Made by a program: the position numbers and the translations under genes. The notes under the pieces are model-generated. The model was given only the letters and a program-made list of their open reading frames with translations. It was not told the origin of the DNA and searched no databases. Shown here piece by piece: positions 32,501-35,656 of a stretch of 64,000 nucleotides of DNA. Every line of letters begins with the position of its first letter. The first letter of the stretch is position 1. This DNA comes from Apoda limacodes (taxonomy: Eukaryota > Arthropoda > Insecta > Lepidoptera > Limacodidae). The stretch spans positions 27,359,521 through 27,423,520 of the forward strand of contig OX291544.1 of the NCBI GenBank assembly GCA_946406115.1. The letters run 5' to 3'.

Positions 32501-32903
32501 TTTGTCTTGTGCGGGAATCGAACTCACGCCCCTTGATTCAGCAGTCGGCTCATTACCCACAGCGCCACGGAGCTGAGTTATACCCCTTATTTTTTTGTTC
32601 ACCTATTTGAAAACATAATATCTTACAAATGTGTAGGTACAAAAGCCTAAACCTATGCTATATAAAGGCCAGCTTTATAACTGGCGGTGACGATTGCAGC
32701 CTCGTCTAATTCAGTGGCAATTCTATCCTCAATTTTTTACAGGCAAAGTGAATTCTCTGTTCGGACTGGCTGAAGCCATGATGCCCTTGGTCTACGGTCC
32801 TCTATACTCCAGGGTGTATATGGCTACGCTGAATATTCTCCCCGGAGCTGTATTCCTGCTGGGAGCCGCCATGACTGTACCAGCTGTTGCTATTTTTGGG
32901 TAA
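2375..32903 (+). CDS. SLC46-like MFS transporter, gene A (5' end outside window)
   Basis: Coding segments are 2375-2534, 9338-9439, 11780-11917, 20234-20317 and 32743-32903, joined by GT-AG introns. Together they give 214 residues plus a TAA stop, corresponding to TM7-TM12 and the preceding central loop of an SLC46 protein. If exon 1 is like that of gene B (273 codons), the whole protein would be about 487 residues, close to the usual 450-490 for the family. Family members are proton-coupled importers at the plasma or lysosomal membrane for folates, cyclic dinucleotides or muropeptides; the substrate here is unknown. The frame is open across all junctions. Two alternatives at the 3' end are a genuine stop at 32901-32903, directly after TM12, or splicing at the GTAACT at 32900 to an exon I could not find. 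Gene B, 20 kb downstream, is a paralogue. Confidence 0.85.
3190..3430 (+). pseudogene. Coiled-coil ORF remnant of LINE family J1
   Basis: An ATG-initiated frame of 63 codons (3190-3378, stop TGA 3379-3381) encodes a charged, leucine- and glutamate-rich segment with heptad-like spacing (KLKEVLLELKASRVTCERLL). It continues in a shifted frame (ELTELNDKFMDE) just past the stop, so a one- or two-base indel broke it. Such coiled coils are typical of the first ORF or the N-terminal part of jockey-like LINE proteins. Its position directly 5' of the RT remnant supports that reading. Confidence 0.5.
3440..4529 (+). pseudogene. Reverse transcriptase pseudogene of LINE family J1 (copy A)
   Basis: Translation in broken frames shows RT fingers and palm pieces: an IPLFKSGDKEEPSNFRPVSI-type block near 3525-3590, KKQYGFVKGRSTTDATITL near 3670-3730, CDLSKAFD-like sequence near 3778, then a jump to the C-terminal thumb region. 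The palm core with the catalytic [FY]ADD box is missing, replaced by a junction near 3955 (QWGSQI...KLSSAIYAVKRI). The last frame, 4287-4526, is the LINE C-terminus. Many stops and shifts. Confidence 0.75.
5107..5120 (+). repeat. Left terminal inverted repeat of piggyBac-like element
   Basis: CACTAGAAGCGCCG directly after TTAA (5103-5106). It pairs with the right end at 8283-8296 with one mismatch. Confidence 0.72.
5847..5981. repeat. Hairpin-forming inverted repeat inside the piggyBac-like element
   Basis: Arms 5847-5879 and 5949-5981 are inverted copies (31 of 33 positions; GAAGTCCGCTAAC... against ...GTTAGCGGACTTC). Inner arms GGTAAAACAGG (5891) and CCTGTTTTACC (5933) extend the stem. A third, direct-oriented partial copy (GGTCGGCATGGTAGAGAACGG) follows at 6025-6069. 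Probably a nested foldback MITE. Confidence 0.7.
6714..7382 (+). pseudogene. Protein tyrosine phosphatase pseudogene, bracovirus-like
   Basis: One reading frame runs from ATG 6714 to about 7382 with no frameshift but with stops at 6963-6965 (TAA), 7206-7208 (TAG), 7356-7358 (TAG) and 7380-7382 (TAG). It encodes classical PTP landmarks in the right order: a VKKCIK-stop-WSDT block (KCxxYW region), RHVSLYHYTSCPDQGAP (the WPD loop with W changed to C, codon 7128-7130), and the active-site signature HCSAGVGRTS (7248-7277) with catalytic Cys and Arg kept but the usual final Gly replaced by Ser. Only about 220 codons remain, against some 300 in these enzymes; the substrate-recognition part between roughly codons 45 and 62 looks deleted. 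Intact relatives remove phosphate from tyrosine. Lack of introns and overall style resemble bracovirus PTPs injected by parasitoid wasps; a processed host PTP copy is the alternative. It cannot make an active enzyme. Confidence 0.75.
8014..8121 (-). pseudogene. Cysteine-rich (piggyBac transposase C-terminal-like) fragment
   Basis: On the minus strand, an open stretch encodes CRWVIFVPVNILRCQKCKKT followed by VCNKCTYKEY and ends at a TAG (8014-8016). The paired CxxC motifs are what the C-terminal zinc-binding domain of piggyBac transposases looks like. The rest of a transposase is absent: upstream on this strand only about 170 bases remain before the terminal repeat. Either the element is rearranged, or this is an unrelated zinc-binding fragment. 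Confidence 0.45.
8283..8296 (-). repeat. Right terminal inverted repeat of piggyBac-like element
   Basis: CGGCACTTCTAGTG, directly followed by TTAA (8297-8300). Its reverse complement differs from the left end at one position. Confidence 0.72.
8351..9006 (+). repeat. Interspersed repeat with 5S rRNA-like module (copy 1)
   Basis: It begins TTTAGGGTTCCGTACCC and has GTCTGTCTGTCCG. Next comes a 71-bp tandem duplication (ATTACCGGTACAGC at 8716 and 8787), then a 5S rRNA-like segment (8861-8907). It ends with a hairpin-like GCGAGTCTAACTCGC, TTGGCCGG and a T-run at 9002-9006. It shares its whole plan with the copy at 20971-21465. Confidence 0.8.
8861..8907 (+). repeat. 5S rRNA-derived segment (internal control region)
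   Basis: AAGTTAAGCAACGTC..., ...CAGTACTTGGATGGGTGATCG reproduces about nucleotides 45-95 of animal 5S rRNA. This is the part holding box A, the intermediate element and box C of the type 1 RNA polymerase III promoter. The 5S ends are absent, so it is not a 5S gene. Similar segments: 21407-21452, 23065-23113, 50727-50773. Confidence 0.85.
9338..9439 (+). CDS. Gene A exon: end of TM7 and TM8 (102 nt)
   Basis: The acceptor is TGTCCAG and the donor G|GTATGT. It reads GEMNVLYLFMRYRFNW..., then a hydrophobic run (FCTYSIITNLVG), phase 1 to phase 1. Gene B exon 60667-60768 has the same length, phase and pattern (GETIVMYLFAQYKFNW). Confidence 0.88.
11460..11778 (+). repeat. Minisatellite ending at a splice acceptor
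   Basis: Seven units share a core like ATACTAACGTTAATCATGAC plus TGTATTTGTAAAATAAG. The ACTGT anchor lies at 11486, 11523, 11584, 11621, 11674, 11727 and 11764, giving spacings of 37, 61, 37, 53, 53 and 37. The 37-bp unit is basic, and the longer ones carry an extra GATTTTTGTAAAATA-type block. The last unit supplies the branch-point-like TACTAAC and runs straight into TTTTCTCCAG of the acceptor. Confidence 0.9.
11747..11753 (+). promoter_or_regulatory. Likely branch point TACTAAC for gene A exon 11780
   Basis: TACTAAC is an ideal branch-point sequence. Its branch adenosine (11752) lies 27 nt before the last intron base (11779), within the usual distance, and is followed by a pyrimidine-rich TGTATTTTCTCCAG. 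The motif or a near version recurs in most upstream minisatellite units. Confidence 0.6.
11780..11917 (+). CDS. Gene A exon: TM9 and TM10 region (138 nt)
   Basis: The acceptor is TCTCCAG and the donor G|GTATGT, phase 1 to 1. It reads GTLFSISIFSDFLKLDDSLV... and then a membrane segment (IISCTSKILASFIFAFATTT). The same length and phase, and the motif KLDD or KFDD, recur in gene B exon 61588-61725. Confidence 0.9.
12335..12949 (+). pseudogene. Reverse transcriptase fragment of LINE family J1 (copy B)
   Basis: RT pieces in broken frames: GIFQDLMKLSKLIPFLKRGS and NFRSISILPTLSKIFEKLL (12418-12550), IGIFCDLSNAFDCVQHETF (about 12677-12735), and KLGVSQGSILRPFRF (about 12855-12900), which is the GxPQGSxLxPxLF box. 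It stops before the catalytic ADD box, where the Penelope-like unit begins. Confidence 0.8.
12950..13580 (+). mobile_element. Penelope-like element fragment with GIY-YIG endonuclease
   Basis: The unit is bounded by inverted repeats of about 57 bp (12950-13006 and 13523-13580, beginning GTTATACGGGG and ending CCCCGTATAAC). Inside, 13014 onward encodes GVYKIDCSCGSAYIRQTKRS and then CRMNEHIKAVK. This is the GIY-YIG endonuclease of Penelope-like elements, with the YIG glycine replaced by Arg. After a frameshift it continues with VPRLVKEAIEIQKY and FKREDEFKLSTTWNPML (about 13215-13320), a typical Penelope C-terminus. No reverse transcriptase part is present. It sits exactly between two unrelated LINE fragments. 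Confidence 0.85.
13628..14303 (+). pseudogene. RT C-terminal fragment of LINE family J2
   Basis: It starts at IIAGVPQGSVLSPTLFLLHI and continues with a degraded ADD box (LADDSTGDT, one indel), RFNPTKTQVCAFTTKK, and the region ending SLRRDFVSLCVFYRLYNG near 14272. It matches residues about 662-890 of the intact 988-codon J2 protein at 25640-28606 but is on the opposite strand. Several indels. Confidence 0.85.
14304..14518 (-). repeat. ~103-bp tandem repeat, about two copies
   Basis: The core TGACAGTTGTCA at 14346 and TGACAGCTGTCA at 14450 are 104 bp apart, each followed by AACTAGA and preceded by TTTCGG or ATTTCGGA. The inverted relatives form a four-copy array at 17590-18020. Confidence 0.8.
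14657..15385 (-). pseudogene. MULE (Mutator-like) transposase pseudogene
   Basis: Read on the minus strand from 15385: FFGDGTFKSTPRPFVQMFTI, then HGDLGSTSETTKIVPVLYAL. This is the first catalytic Asp block (DGTFK) of MULE-type DDE transposases. Next come broken pieces including RRIVSLCAVLSVIPPNKI near 15030, and last the C-terminal frame 14902-14657 with RTNHFFESWNSKL, matching the RTNN..E.WH block of this superfamily. Several stops and shifts; no terminal repeats located. FLYWCH-type zinc fingers that often precede it are not visible. Confidence 0.7.
17590..18020 (+). repeat. ~103-bp tandem repeat, four copies
   Basis: The TGACAGCTGTCA core or its variants begin at 17691, 17792, 17896 and 17999 (spacing 101, 104, 103). 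Each is followed by an ATCCGAAATAAAGAT-type stretch, GAGATCTATCACTTCTGTA and GAAACTTCTAG. It is the inverse-oriented relative of 14304-14518. Confidence 0.88.
19665..20055 (+). repeat. Lepidopteran GTCTGTCTG-type interspersed repeat
   Basis: It starts TATTAATATTATAAATGCG and has CTGTCTGTCTGTCTGTTACC. It then contains two successive similar halves (GAAATTTGGCATGGAGATAG at about 19751 and again near 19890). It ends CGCGAGCAAAAGCTAGT. Related copies: 54482-54705 (+) and 63195-63530 (-). Confidence 0.7.
20234..20317 (+). CDS. Gene A exon: TM10-TM11 loop (84 nt)
   Basis: The acceptor is TGTTTCAG and the donor G|GTAAGG, phase 1 to 1. It reads APLVEIFNGTSFIAMRSIAS and then KLVTSEELG. The RS..SK.V..EE.G pattern is the conserved SLC46 cytoplasmic segment before TM11. 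The counterpart in gene B should lie right of the window. Confidence 0.88.
20971..21465 (+). repeat. Interspersed repeat with 5S rRNA-like module (copy 2)
   Basis: TTTTAGGGTTCCGTACCCAG start, CTGTCTATCTGTCTGTTTG run, shared AT-rich middle with copy 1, then one (not two) ACTACCGGTTCAACGCCATC unit, then the 5S-like part. Just beyond, CAACGTTGCTTAACTTT (21491-21507) is the same 5S piece in inverse orientation, so two copies meet head to head. Confidence 0.8.
21407..21452 (+). repeat. 5S rRNA-derived segment
   Basis: TAAGCAACGTCGGGCTTGG, TCAG and ATGGGTGACCGC match the 5S internal control region. The ACTTGG part is changed to GATTAG. Confidence 0.82.
21663..21930 (-). repeat. Interspersed GGTTCCGTA-type repeat, reverse orientation
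   Basis: A reverse copy of the compact form also seen at 60930-61222. Here GTAGGGTTCCGTACC marks its far end, GGACGGACGGACAG is the reversed TCCG run, and GGGTACGGAACCCTAAAA is the reversed head. Confidence 0.75.
22020..23050. mobile_element. About 1-kb insertion in a 5S-like repeat, with 19-bp flanking duplication
   Basis: GGAAACGATATTCAAAGTT at 22001-22019 and GGAAATGATATTCAAAGTT at 23051-23069 are near-identical direct repeats. Each belongs to the 5S-bearing repeat, which is interrupted between them. The insert has no transposase or RT frame I can recognise. Its 3' half (22680-23040) is richer in GC, with CCATCCCACTCCACATCCTA and GAGGACCCTCCGTTTCTTCA. It could be a truncated retroelement or SINE-like sequence. 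Two independent repeat copies with a chance junction are the alternative. Confidence 0.5.
23051..23212 (+). repeat. 3' part of interspersed repeat with 5S-like module (copy 3)
   Basis: TGATATTCAAAGTTAAGCAA, CGTCGGGCTTGGTCAGCAC, TTGGATGAG (5S-like, 23065-23113), then GGAACCCTCGGTGCGCGAG, CTTGCACTTGCCGG and a T-run. It retains the same order as copy 1. Confidence 0.8.
23801..24008. repeat. Short element with 12-bp direct flanks and imperfect terminal inverted repeats
   Basis: ATGACTGTGTTC occurs at 23801-23812 and 23997-24008. The sequence between (23813-23996) begins ATGGGCGTAGCCAG and ends CTGGCTTCGCTC, imperfect inverted ends. It includes two GTGGGGCA motifs. The combination indicates an inserted non-autonomous element with its target duplication. 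The apparent open frame across it is incidental. Confidence 0.7.
24723..25380. repeat. Interspersed repeat with (TA)n and CAGACAAA runs
   Basis: A (TA)n run at about 24727-24751 precedes CTAGCTGCTGCCCACGACG, a phrase that ends many lepidopteran retroelement-derived repeats. The other end carries ACAGACAAACAGACAAACAG (about 25170-25193) and CCCAACTTCTAAATAATAT-type text. Family not identified. Confidence 0.5.
25640..28606 (-). CDS. LINE ORF2-like polyprotein: APE endonuclease and reverse transcriptase
   Basis: 988 residues from ATG (28606), no internal stop. The N-terminus is an apurinic-type endonuclease: TETQ (51-54, catalytic Glu), GDFNAHHREW (158-167, Asp and Asn), SSDH (231-234). The reverse transcriptase follows: GPDGIP (481-486), NYRPIAITSLLSKVMERVI (537-555), AKAFDRVWH (611-619), GVPQGSVLSPTLF (665-677) and YADD (693-696) with both catalytic aspartates. 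The enzyme nicks target DNA and copies its own RNA at the nick. Features fit the jockey/CR1-type group; the exact clade is not settled. No RNase H. No separate ORF1 is present. All key residues I can check are intact, so it may encode an active protein, but it lies antisense in an intron of gene A. Confidence 0.92.
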   Translation of the reverse strand: MARRQKKKRVCTAATPSTYNVDFCNIRGIHANLNAVHHHLETAQPTILFLTETQISCPADTSYLHYPGYKLEHNFMSRAGVCMFVREDICCRRLHSLEDRDLSILWVRVDYGGHTRIYACLYRSHSGDTDVTRLFTHLSLTTDKVLEQYPTAELVILGDFNAHHREWLSSRTNNYAGISAHEFALTYGFSQLVLSPTRIPDIEKHTSSLLDLLLTTRPDGYSVSVDAPLGSSDHCLVRTQVSCTQPDPSGPTNWRRVWHYKSADWDGLREFYASYPWRQICFNSEDPDVCAAAVTETILAGMECYIPNPRVAAGVKKRPWFNRSCRKAKILKQNAYEAWTTARYNKDPNISELKRKLNAASRFSKKATARAKFQFIGKIGGRLASYPSGSRAFWSLAKAAEGNFCQSSLPPLRKTDGDLAHSAKEKADLLGSLFASNSNMNDEGAVPPTIPWCGKSMPEISITQREVRRALLSLDVHKSSGPDGIPAVVLKQCASELCPVLTRLFALSYHTRQFPSTWKTANVHPVPKKGDRSDPSNYRPIAITSLLSKVMERVINTQLLRYLEVHDLVSDRQYGFRHGRSTGDLLVYLTHRWALAIESQGEALACSLDIAKAFDRVWHRGLLSKLPSYGVPEGLCKWVASFLSGRRIRTVVDGSCSDSMDINAGVPQGSVLSPTLFLLHINDMLDINNIHCYADDSTGDTFYTGRANIPRSLVEENRGELVSQIETTLSQVSDWGRVNLVRFNPTKTQVCAFTAKKTPFTVVPQFQNTPLSISKSIGILGVDISSDVQFRDHLQDKVKLASKKLGVLNRAKQYFTSGQRLLLYKSQVRPHMEYCCHLWAGAPGYQLDPFDSVQRRAVRIVDDPKLTCGIEPLSLRRDFASLCVFYRLYNGLCSEELFEMMPTATFYHRTARHRQGIHSQTLEPKWSRTVRFQRNFLPRTLKLWNELPAKVFCKDYSMEFFKKEVIRFLKGRQRASDTPGVASVHRLR
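28607..29215 (-). other. Putative 5' UTR/promoter region of LINE J2
   Basis: Markedly GC-richer than its surroundings, with no ORF1. Near the outer end, the phrase TTCGAGCAAGTACTCGC (29131) is repeated as TTCGAGCGAGTACTTGC (29178), 47 bp apart, each followed by a TGCCCT. This could be a monomer-like internal promoter. It ends where AT-rich DNA resumes at about 29216. Confidence 0.5.
30067..30484. repeat. Terminal-inverted-repeat element, about 420 bp
   Basis: AATAAAGGGCTTTTTTAATA, AGAGGTTT at the left (30067-30094) is inverted at the right as AAACCTCTTATTGG, AAAACCCTTTATT (30458-30484). The interior contains CAGGGGCGGATTCAGCGGG (about 30232), itself a phrase common at MITE or SINE ends, so it may be composite. 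Confidence 0.6.
30742..30857. repeat. Hairpin MITE, 116 bp
   Basis: The arms 30742-30792 and 30809-30857 are inverted copies: TTTTGTATTGTTTGTTGG and GATGTATC on the left, GATACATC and CTACAAACAATACAAAA on the right. The loop is about 16 nt. It abuts the truncated 5' end of the LINE that follows. Confidence 0.8.
30869..32215 (+). pseudogene. LINE family J1, 5'-truncated copy C with RT remnant
   Basis: Frames break before 31076; 31076-31822 is open for 248 codons and includes KLHYYGIRGKALDLL, GVPQGSILGPFLFLIYINDF and LFADDTCFLF (catalytic FADD), followed by the thumb and C-terminal domain. After a shift at about 31800 the C-terminus continues to about 32135. The 3' tail ends in TTTGACTTCGACTTTGTC-type repeats near 32215. 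A one-base change made a stop in the KAFD box (AFD then TGA at 31121). It is the least decayed of the three J1 copies. Confidence 0.85.
32341..32580 (-). repeat. tRNA-derived SINE (copy 1)
   Basis: On the minus strand the head reads like a tRNA: GGCTCAG... near 32571 (box A region), then GGGGCGTGAGTTCGATTCCC (box B region, perfect T-arm-like hairpin) and GCACAAGACAAATATA. The body (GTGTTTGTCTTAAGAGTGGG, TGTTTTCTATG) matches the copy at 54222-54457, in the same orientation. Not a functional tRNA: acceptor and anticodon stems do not form. Confidence 0.82.
32743..32903 (+). CDS. Gene A last visible exon: TM11 and TM12 (161 nt with stop)
   Basis: The acceptor is TTTTTTACAG. It reads GKVNSLFGLAEAMMPLVYGP and LYSRVYMATLNILPG, then a hydrophobic TM12 (AVFLLGAAMTVPAVAIFG) and TAA. 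The GKV.SL.G..EA..P....P.Y motif is a hallmark of SLC46 TM11. The protein would end right after TM12 with almost no cytoplasmic tail. A splice donor, GTAACT, overlaps the stop (32900), so an additional short exon is possible. No clear polyadenylation signal is close by. Confidence 0.87.
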
Positions 32904-33052
32904 CTTACTTTTACTGTCTTAAGCTACTTTTCAGGACTAAAGGATGAAATTCTAAAATTCCTACTCGAGTTATTTTAAATTTAGTAAGTAACAAAAAAAT
33001 ATTTTTAAGTAGATATTATCAGACATGCAAACTCCTTTTAATACATTTATTT

Positions 33053-33440
33053 CAAACTAGCTTCTGTGAGCGGCCTCGCCCGCGCTAATTTTCGTTATCG
33101 GCGTAGGTTCTTACGGCAGCTCCTCAATTATAGAAACAAAAACAAACTATCAAATATTTCCTCCTTAATGGCATAATACATTCGCGTCTGTGAAACCGTC
33201 GAAATACCCAACCCAATCTGTTAAGCCGTTTAGAATTTATGTGAAAAAGATAAGTACGGAAGGACAATTCTTACTACCCGTTGTCCTATTACCCGTTTTC
33301 CCGTAGGATTGAAGCATTTTCCCGCGGTAATATCGGTTTCTAATGGTAAAAGAATTTTTCAAATCTGTCCAGTAGTTTCGGAGCCTATTCAATACAAACT
33401 TATTTACATACAAATCTTTCCTCTTTATAATATTAGTATA
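33053..33440. repeat. Degenerate retroelement-type repeat
   Basis: It begins CTAGCTTCTGTGAGCGGCC, TCGCCCGCGC, GGCGTAGGTTCTTACGGCAG and ends TATAATATTAGTATAGAC. This pairing of ends is seen in many lepidopteran interspersed repeats, including 19665-20055 and 63195-63530 in other orientations. No coding sequence. Confidence 0.55.
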
Positions 33441-34418
33441 GACTACAGTAACGAGCAAACTAAACTAGTCGCTTTCATAAACGACGATATTACATAAACT
33501 AGTAAAGATAGCTTCATCTACCAAAAAGTATATTTAAAATAGTTTTATTTTAAACATAAAAAAAACTAACTTATTAAATACGCACAAATGTTCCTTTGAC
33601 GTCATAGAGCTATCATAAGTTCAGTTTATTTTATTACCTTTTTTTAGAATACATCTATATAGCATATTTTTTTTTAATTAAATATTTTTTTTTGAAGTAA
33701 ATAAAATGAAGTCCATTTATTTTACAATAAACAACAAAACTAACTAACAATAAAACTAACAAGTCGTACTATTATACGGAATACGTGAGAACCAACTACC
33801 TTTTTATCATTGTTAAAAATTTTATTGTACAAGGCTATCCTAATGGTCGTTAAACGACTCACTTAGGTAAGTTTCGCGGGCGTTTTCAATATTATAAAAA
33901 TTTTAAGTAAATTAAATTTACGCGGTTATATTCAACATTATAAAACTCCCAATAACAGTAGAATCAATATTTAACTAAGGCAATAAAATTAATAAGAAAA
34001 GAAAACGGCGGATAACAAAACAACTCCTATCTAGAGGGTCTCCGATTTATCCTACGTTTAATTTCCTGAATAAAATTGTATTTGAGTAAAAGTTATGAAA
34101 CTACCTTAAAGAGCATATGAACCGTGCTTCAATTTCTATATCACTTAACCACCAATCAAACATCCAATCACAGTACGTTTTAAAGCATCCATACTCGCGC
34201 AACTGGTTCAAAACTTACGCAACCTCATTTTGCCCAGAGCCCGAATCCATAAATCGGGAGTTAGATTACTACCTACATTTAAAAATTAATTTTGTGTTGA
34301 TGTTTATGATTCGTAAGTTTATAATGTAATATTTTACATTTCGACGGCGATGTACTAATATCTCCTATCTGACAAAATCACAATTTTACAGGAGGTGAAA
34401 AAAACGTTGAATTGTTTT

Positions 34419-34957
34419 TGTTCGCTAAAATTCGCCCCTCGAATTTGCTCGCATATATTTTCTTATTATAAATAAATAAATTCCCTATACCCGACTACCG
34501 ACCGTACGTTATTTATAACTGACATAATTCTACGGGACCCAATGTACAAGACTACGTGACCATACCGACACCGACACCTACGATGGAAAGGTACCCAAGG
34601 CCGCCAGCGCCTTGCAAGCCGCCCGCTGCATCGACAGACAGTTGTACCAAGCTAGCCGTCACGAACGCACCGCGCGCACTGAAGCGCCCCCCGCCCCGCT
34701 TGCCGAAGACGCACCGCGACACCGCGTGTGTTATTATAATACAGACCATATAAAATTATAGAAGAACCATAGCCGAATAAATACCGATACCGCAATACGA
34801 TGTACTATTTACTTGTGTGTTAGCTCCAGCATCAAGACCTATCTCCGAAACAGAACCGACACATCCAACCGCCATCCGCTACAGCAACCGCTGCACCTCT
34901 CTCTCCGCATCCTATCTGCGCGCATTTGAATTGAATTGACGCCCGATTCGGCGCATA
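34419..34957 (+). repeat. 5' LTR of BEL/Pao element
   Basis: 539 bp from TGTTCGCTAAAATTCGCCCC to GATTCGGCGCATA. It is identical by eye to 39355-39893 except T/C at the second-last base. It contains AATAAATACC (34775) as a possible polyadenylation signal. Confidence 0.93.
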
Positions 34958-34961
34958 TTTT

Positions 34962-34973
34962 TGGAGGTCCCAC
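34962..34973 (+). other. Primer-binding site of BEL/Pao element
   Basis: TGGAGGTCCCAC begins four bases after the LTR. TGG pairs with the CCA end of a tRNA. The tRNA species was not identified. Confidence 0.6.
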
Positions 34974-35084
34974 AGAGATCGTGGGATCGTCCTGGAAGAA
35001 AAGCCAAGAGGGCCACCAGCATTGGACCATCCGCATCCGCTATCCGACTACGTCCGCATCAGCAGCACCCGCTTCCTAAAGGCC

Positions 35085-35400
35085 ACGCCGTTGCCGCCAA
35101 GACCACGCAGCCCGCCAAACTACGCCGCCGCCGAGACCACACGGCCCCGCAAAACCACGCCGTTGCCGCCGAAACCACGCGGTCCGCAAAACCACGCCGC
35201 TGATACCACGCGGCCCCGCCAAACCACGCCGCTGCCGCCGAACCCACGTGGTCCCACTAAACCACGCCATTGCCGCCGAAACCACGCCGTTGCCGCCGAA
35301 ACCACGCGGCCCCCAAAACTACGCCGCCGTTGCCGCCGAAACCACGCGGTCCCGCCAAACCACGTTGCCGCCGATAAAACTACGAGGCGTCCCGCTAAGG
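35085..35400 (+). repeat. GC-rich minisatellite in the BEL/Pao leader
   Basis: About a dozen irregular units built from GCCGCCGAAACCACGCGG and CCCGCCAAACCACGCCG. Because the unit has no stops, open frames appear on both strands; I do not regard them as genes. Confidence 0.85.
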
Positions 35401-35656
35401 TCACGCCGACCCCGCACGTAGCTTTCAAGCGCGACAGCCGCTGAGCCGCTGAGTCGCTGAACGCTGTGAGGCATAGCGACAGAAACCCGACCGCTGATTA
35501 CGCTGAATCGACTAACTGGACGCTACGACCGTAACGGTAACATTGACGTACTTAACTACCCCCCGTTTTATTTTATTCCGCTCAATTAACTTTTATCCGA
35601 GTTATCTATATTTATTCATTCATATTATTTGTTTGTCCATAATTTAACTTTTTAAA

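Larger units (their letters stand above)
20318..32742 (+). other. Last intron of gene A
   Basis: Contains the 5S-bearing repeats (20971-23212), a short TIR element (23801-24008), a repeat with a (TA)n run (24723-25380), the intact LINE J2 (25580-29215), two TIR elements (30067-30857), LINE J1 copy C and a tRNA-derived SINE (32341-32580). Nothing recognised in 20318-20970, 23213-23800, 24009-24722, 25381-25579, 29216-30066 and 32581-32742. Confidence 0.75.

Noticed and set aside
34556..34753. Open frames of 65 codons on both strands, repeated at 39492-39689
   Set aside because: They lie within the LTRs and recur because the LTR is duplicated; no protein family is suggested.
35022..35444. 140-codon Pro/Arg-rich frame and several antisense frames
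   Set aside because: Products of the stop-free minisatellite unit in the BEL/Pao leader; the reading is open on both strands and has no domain.
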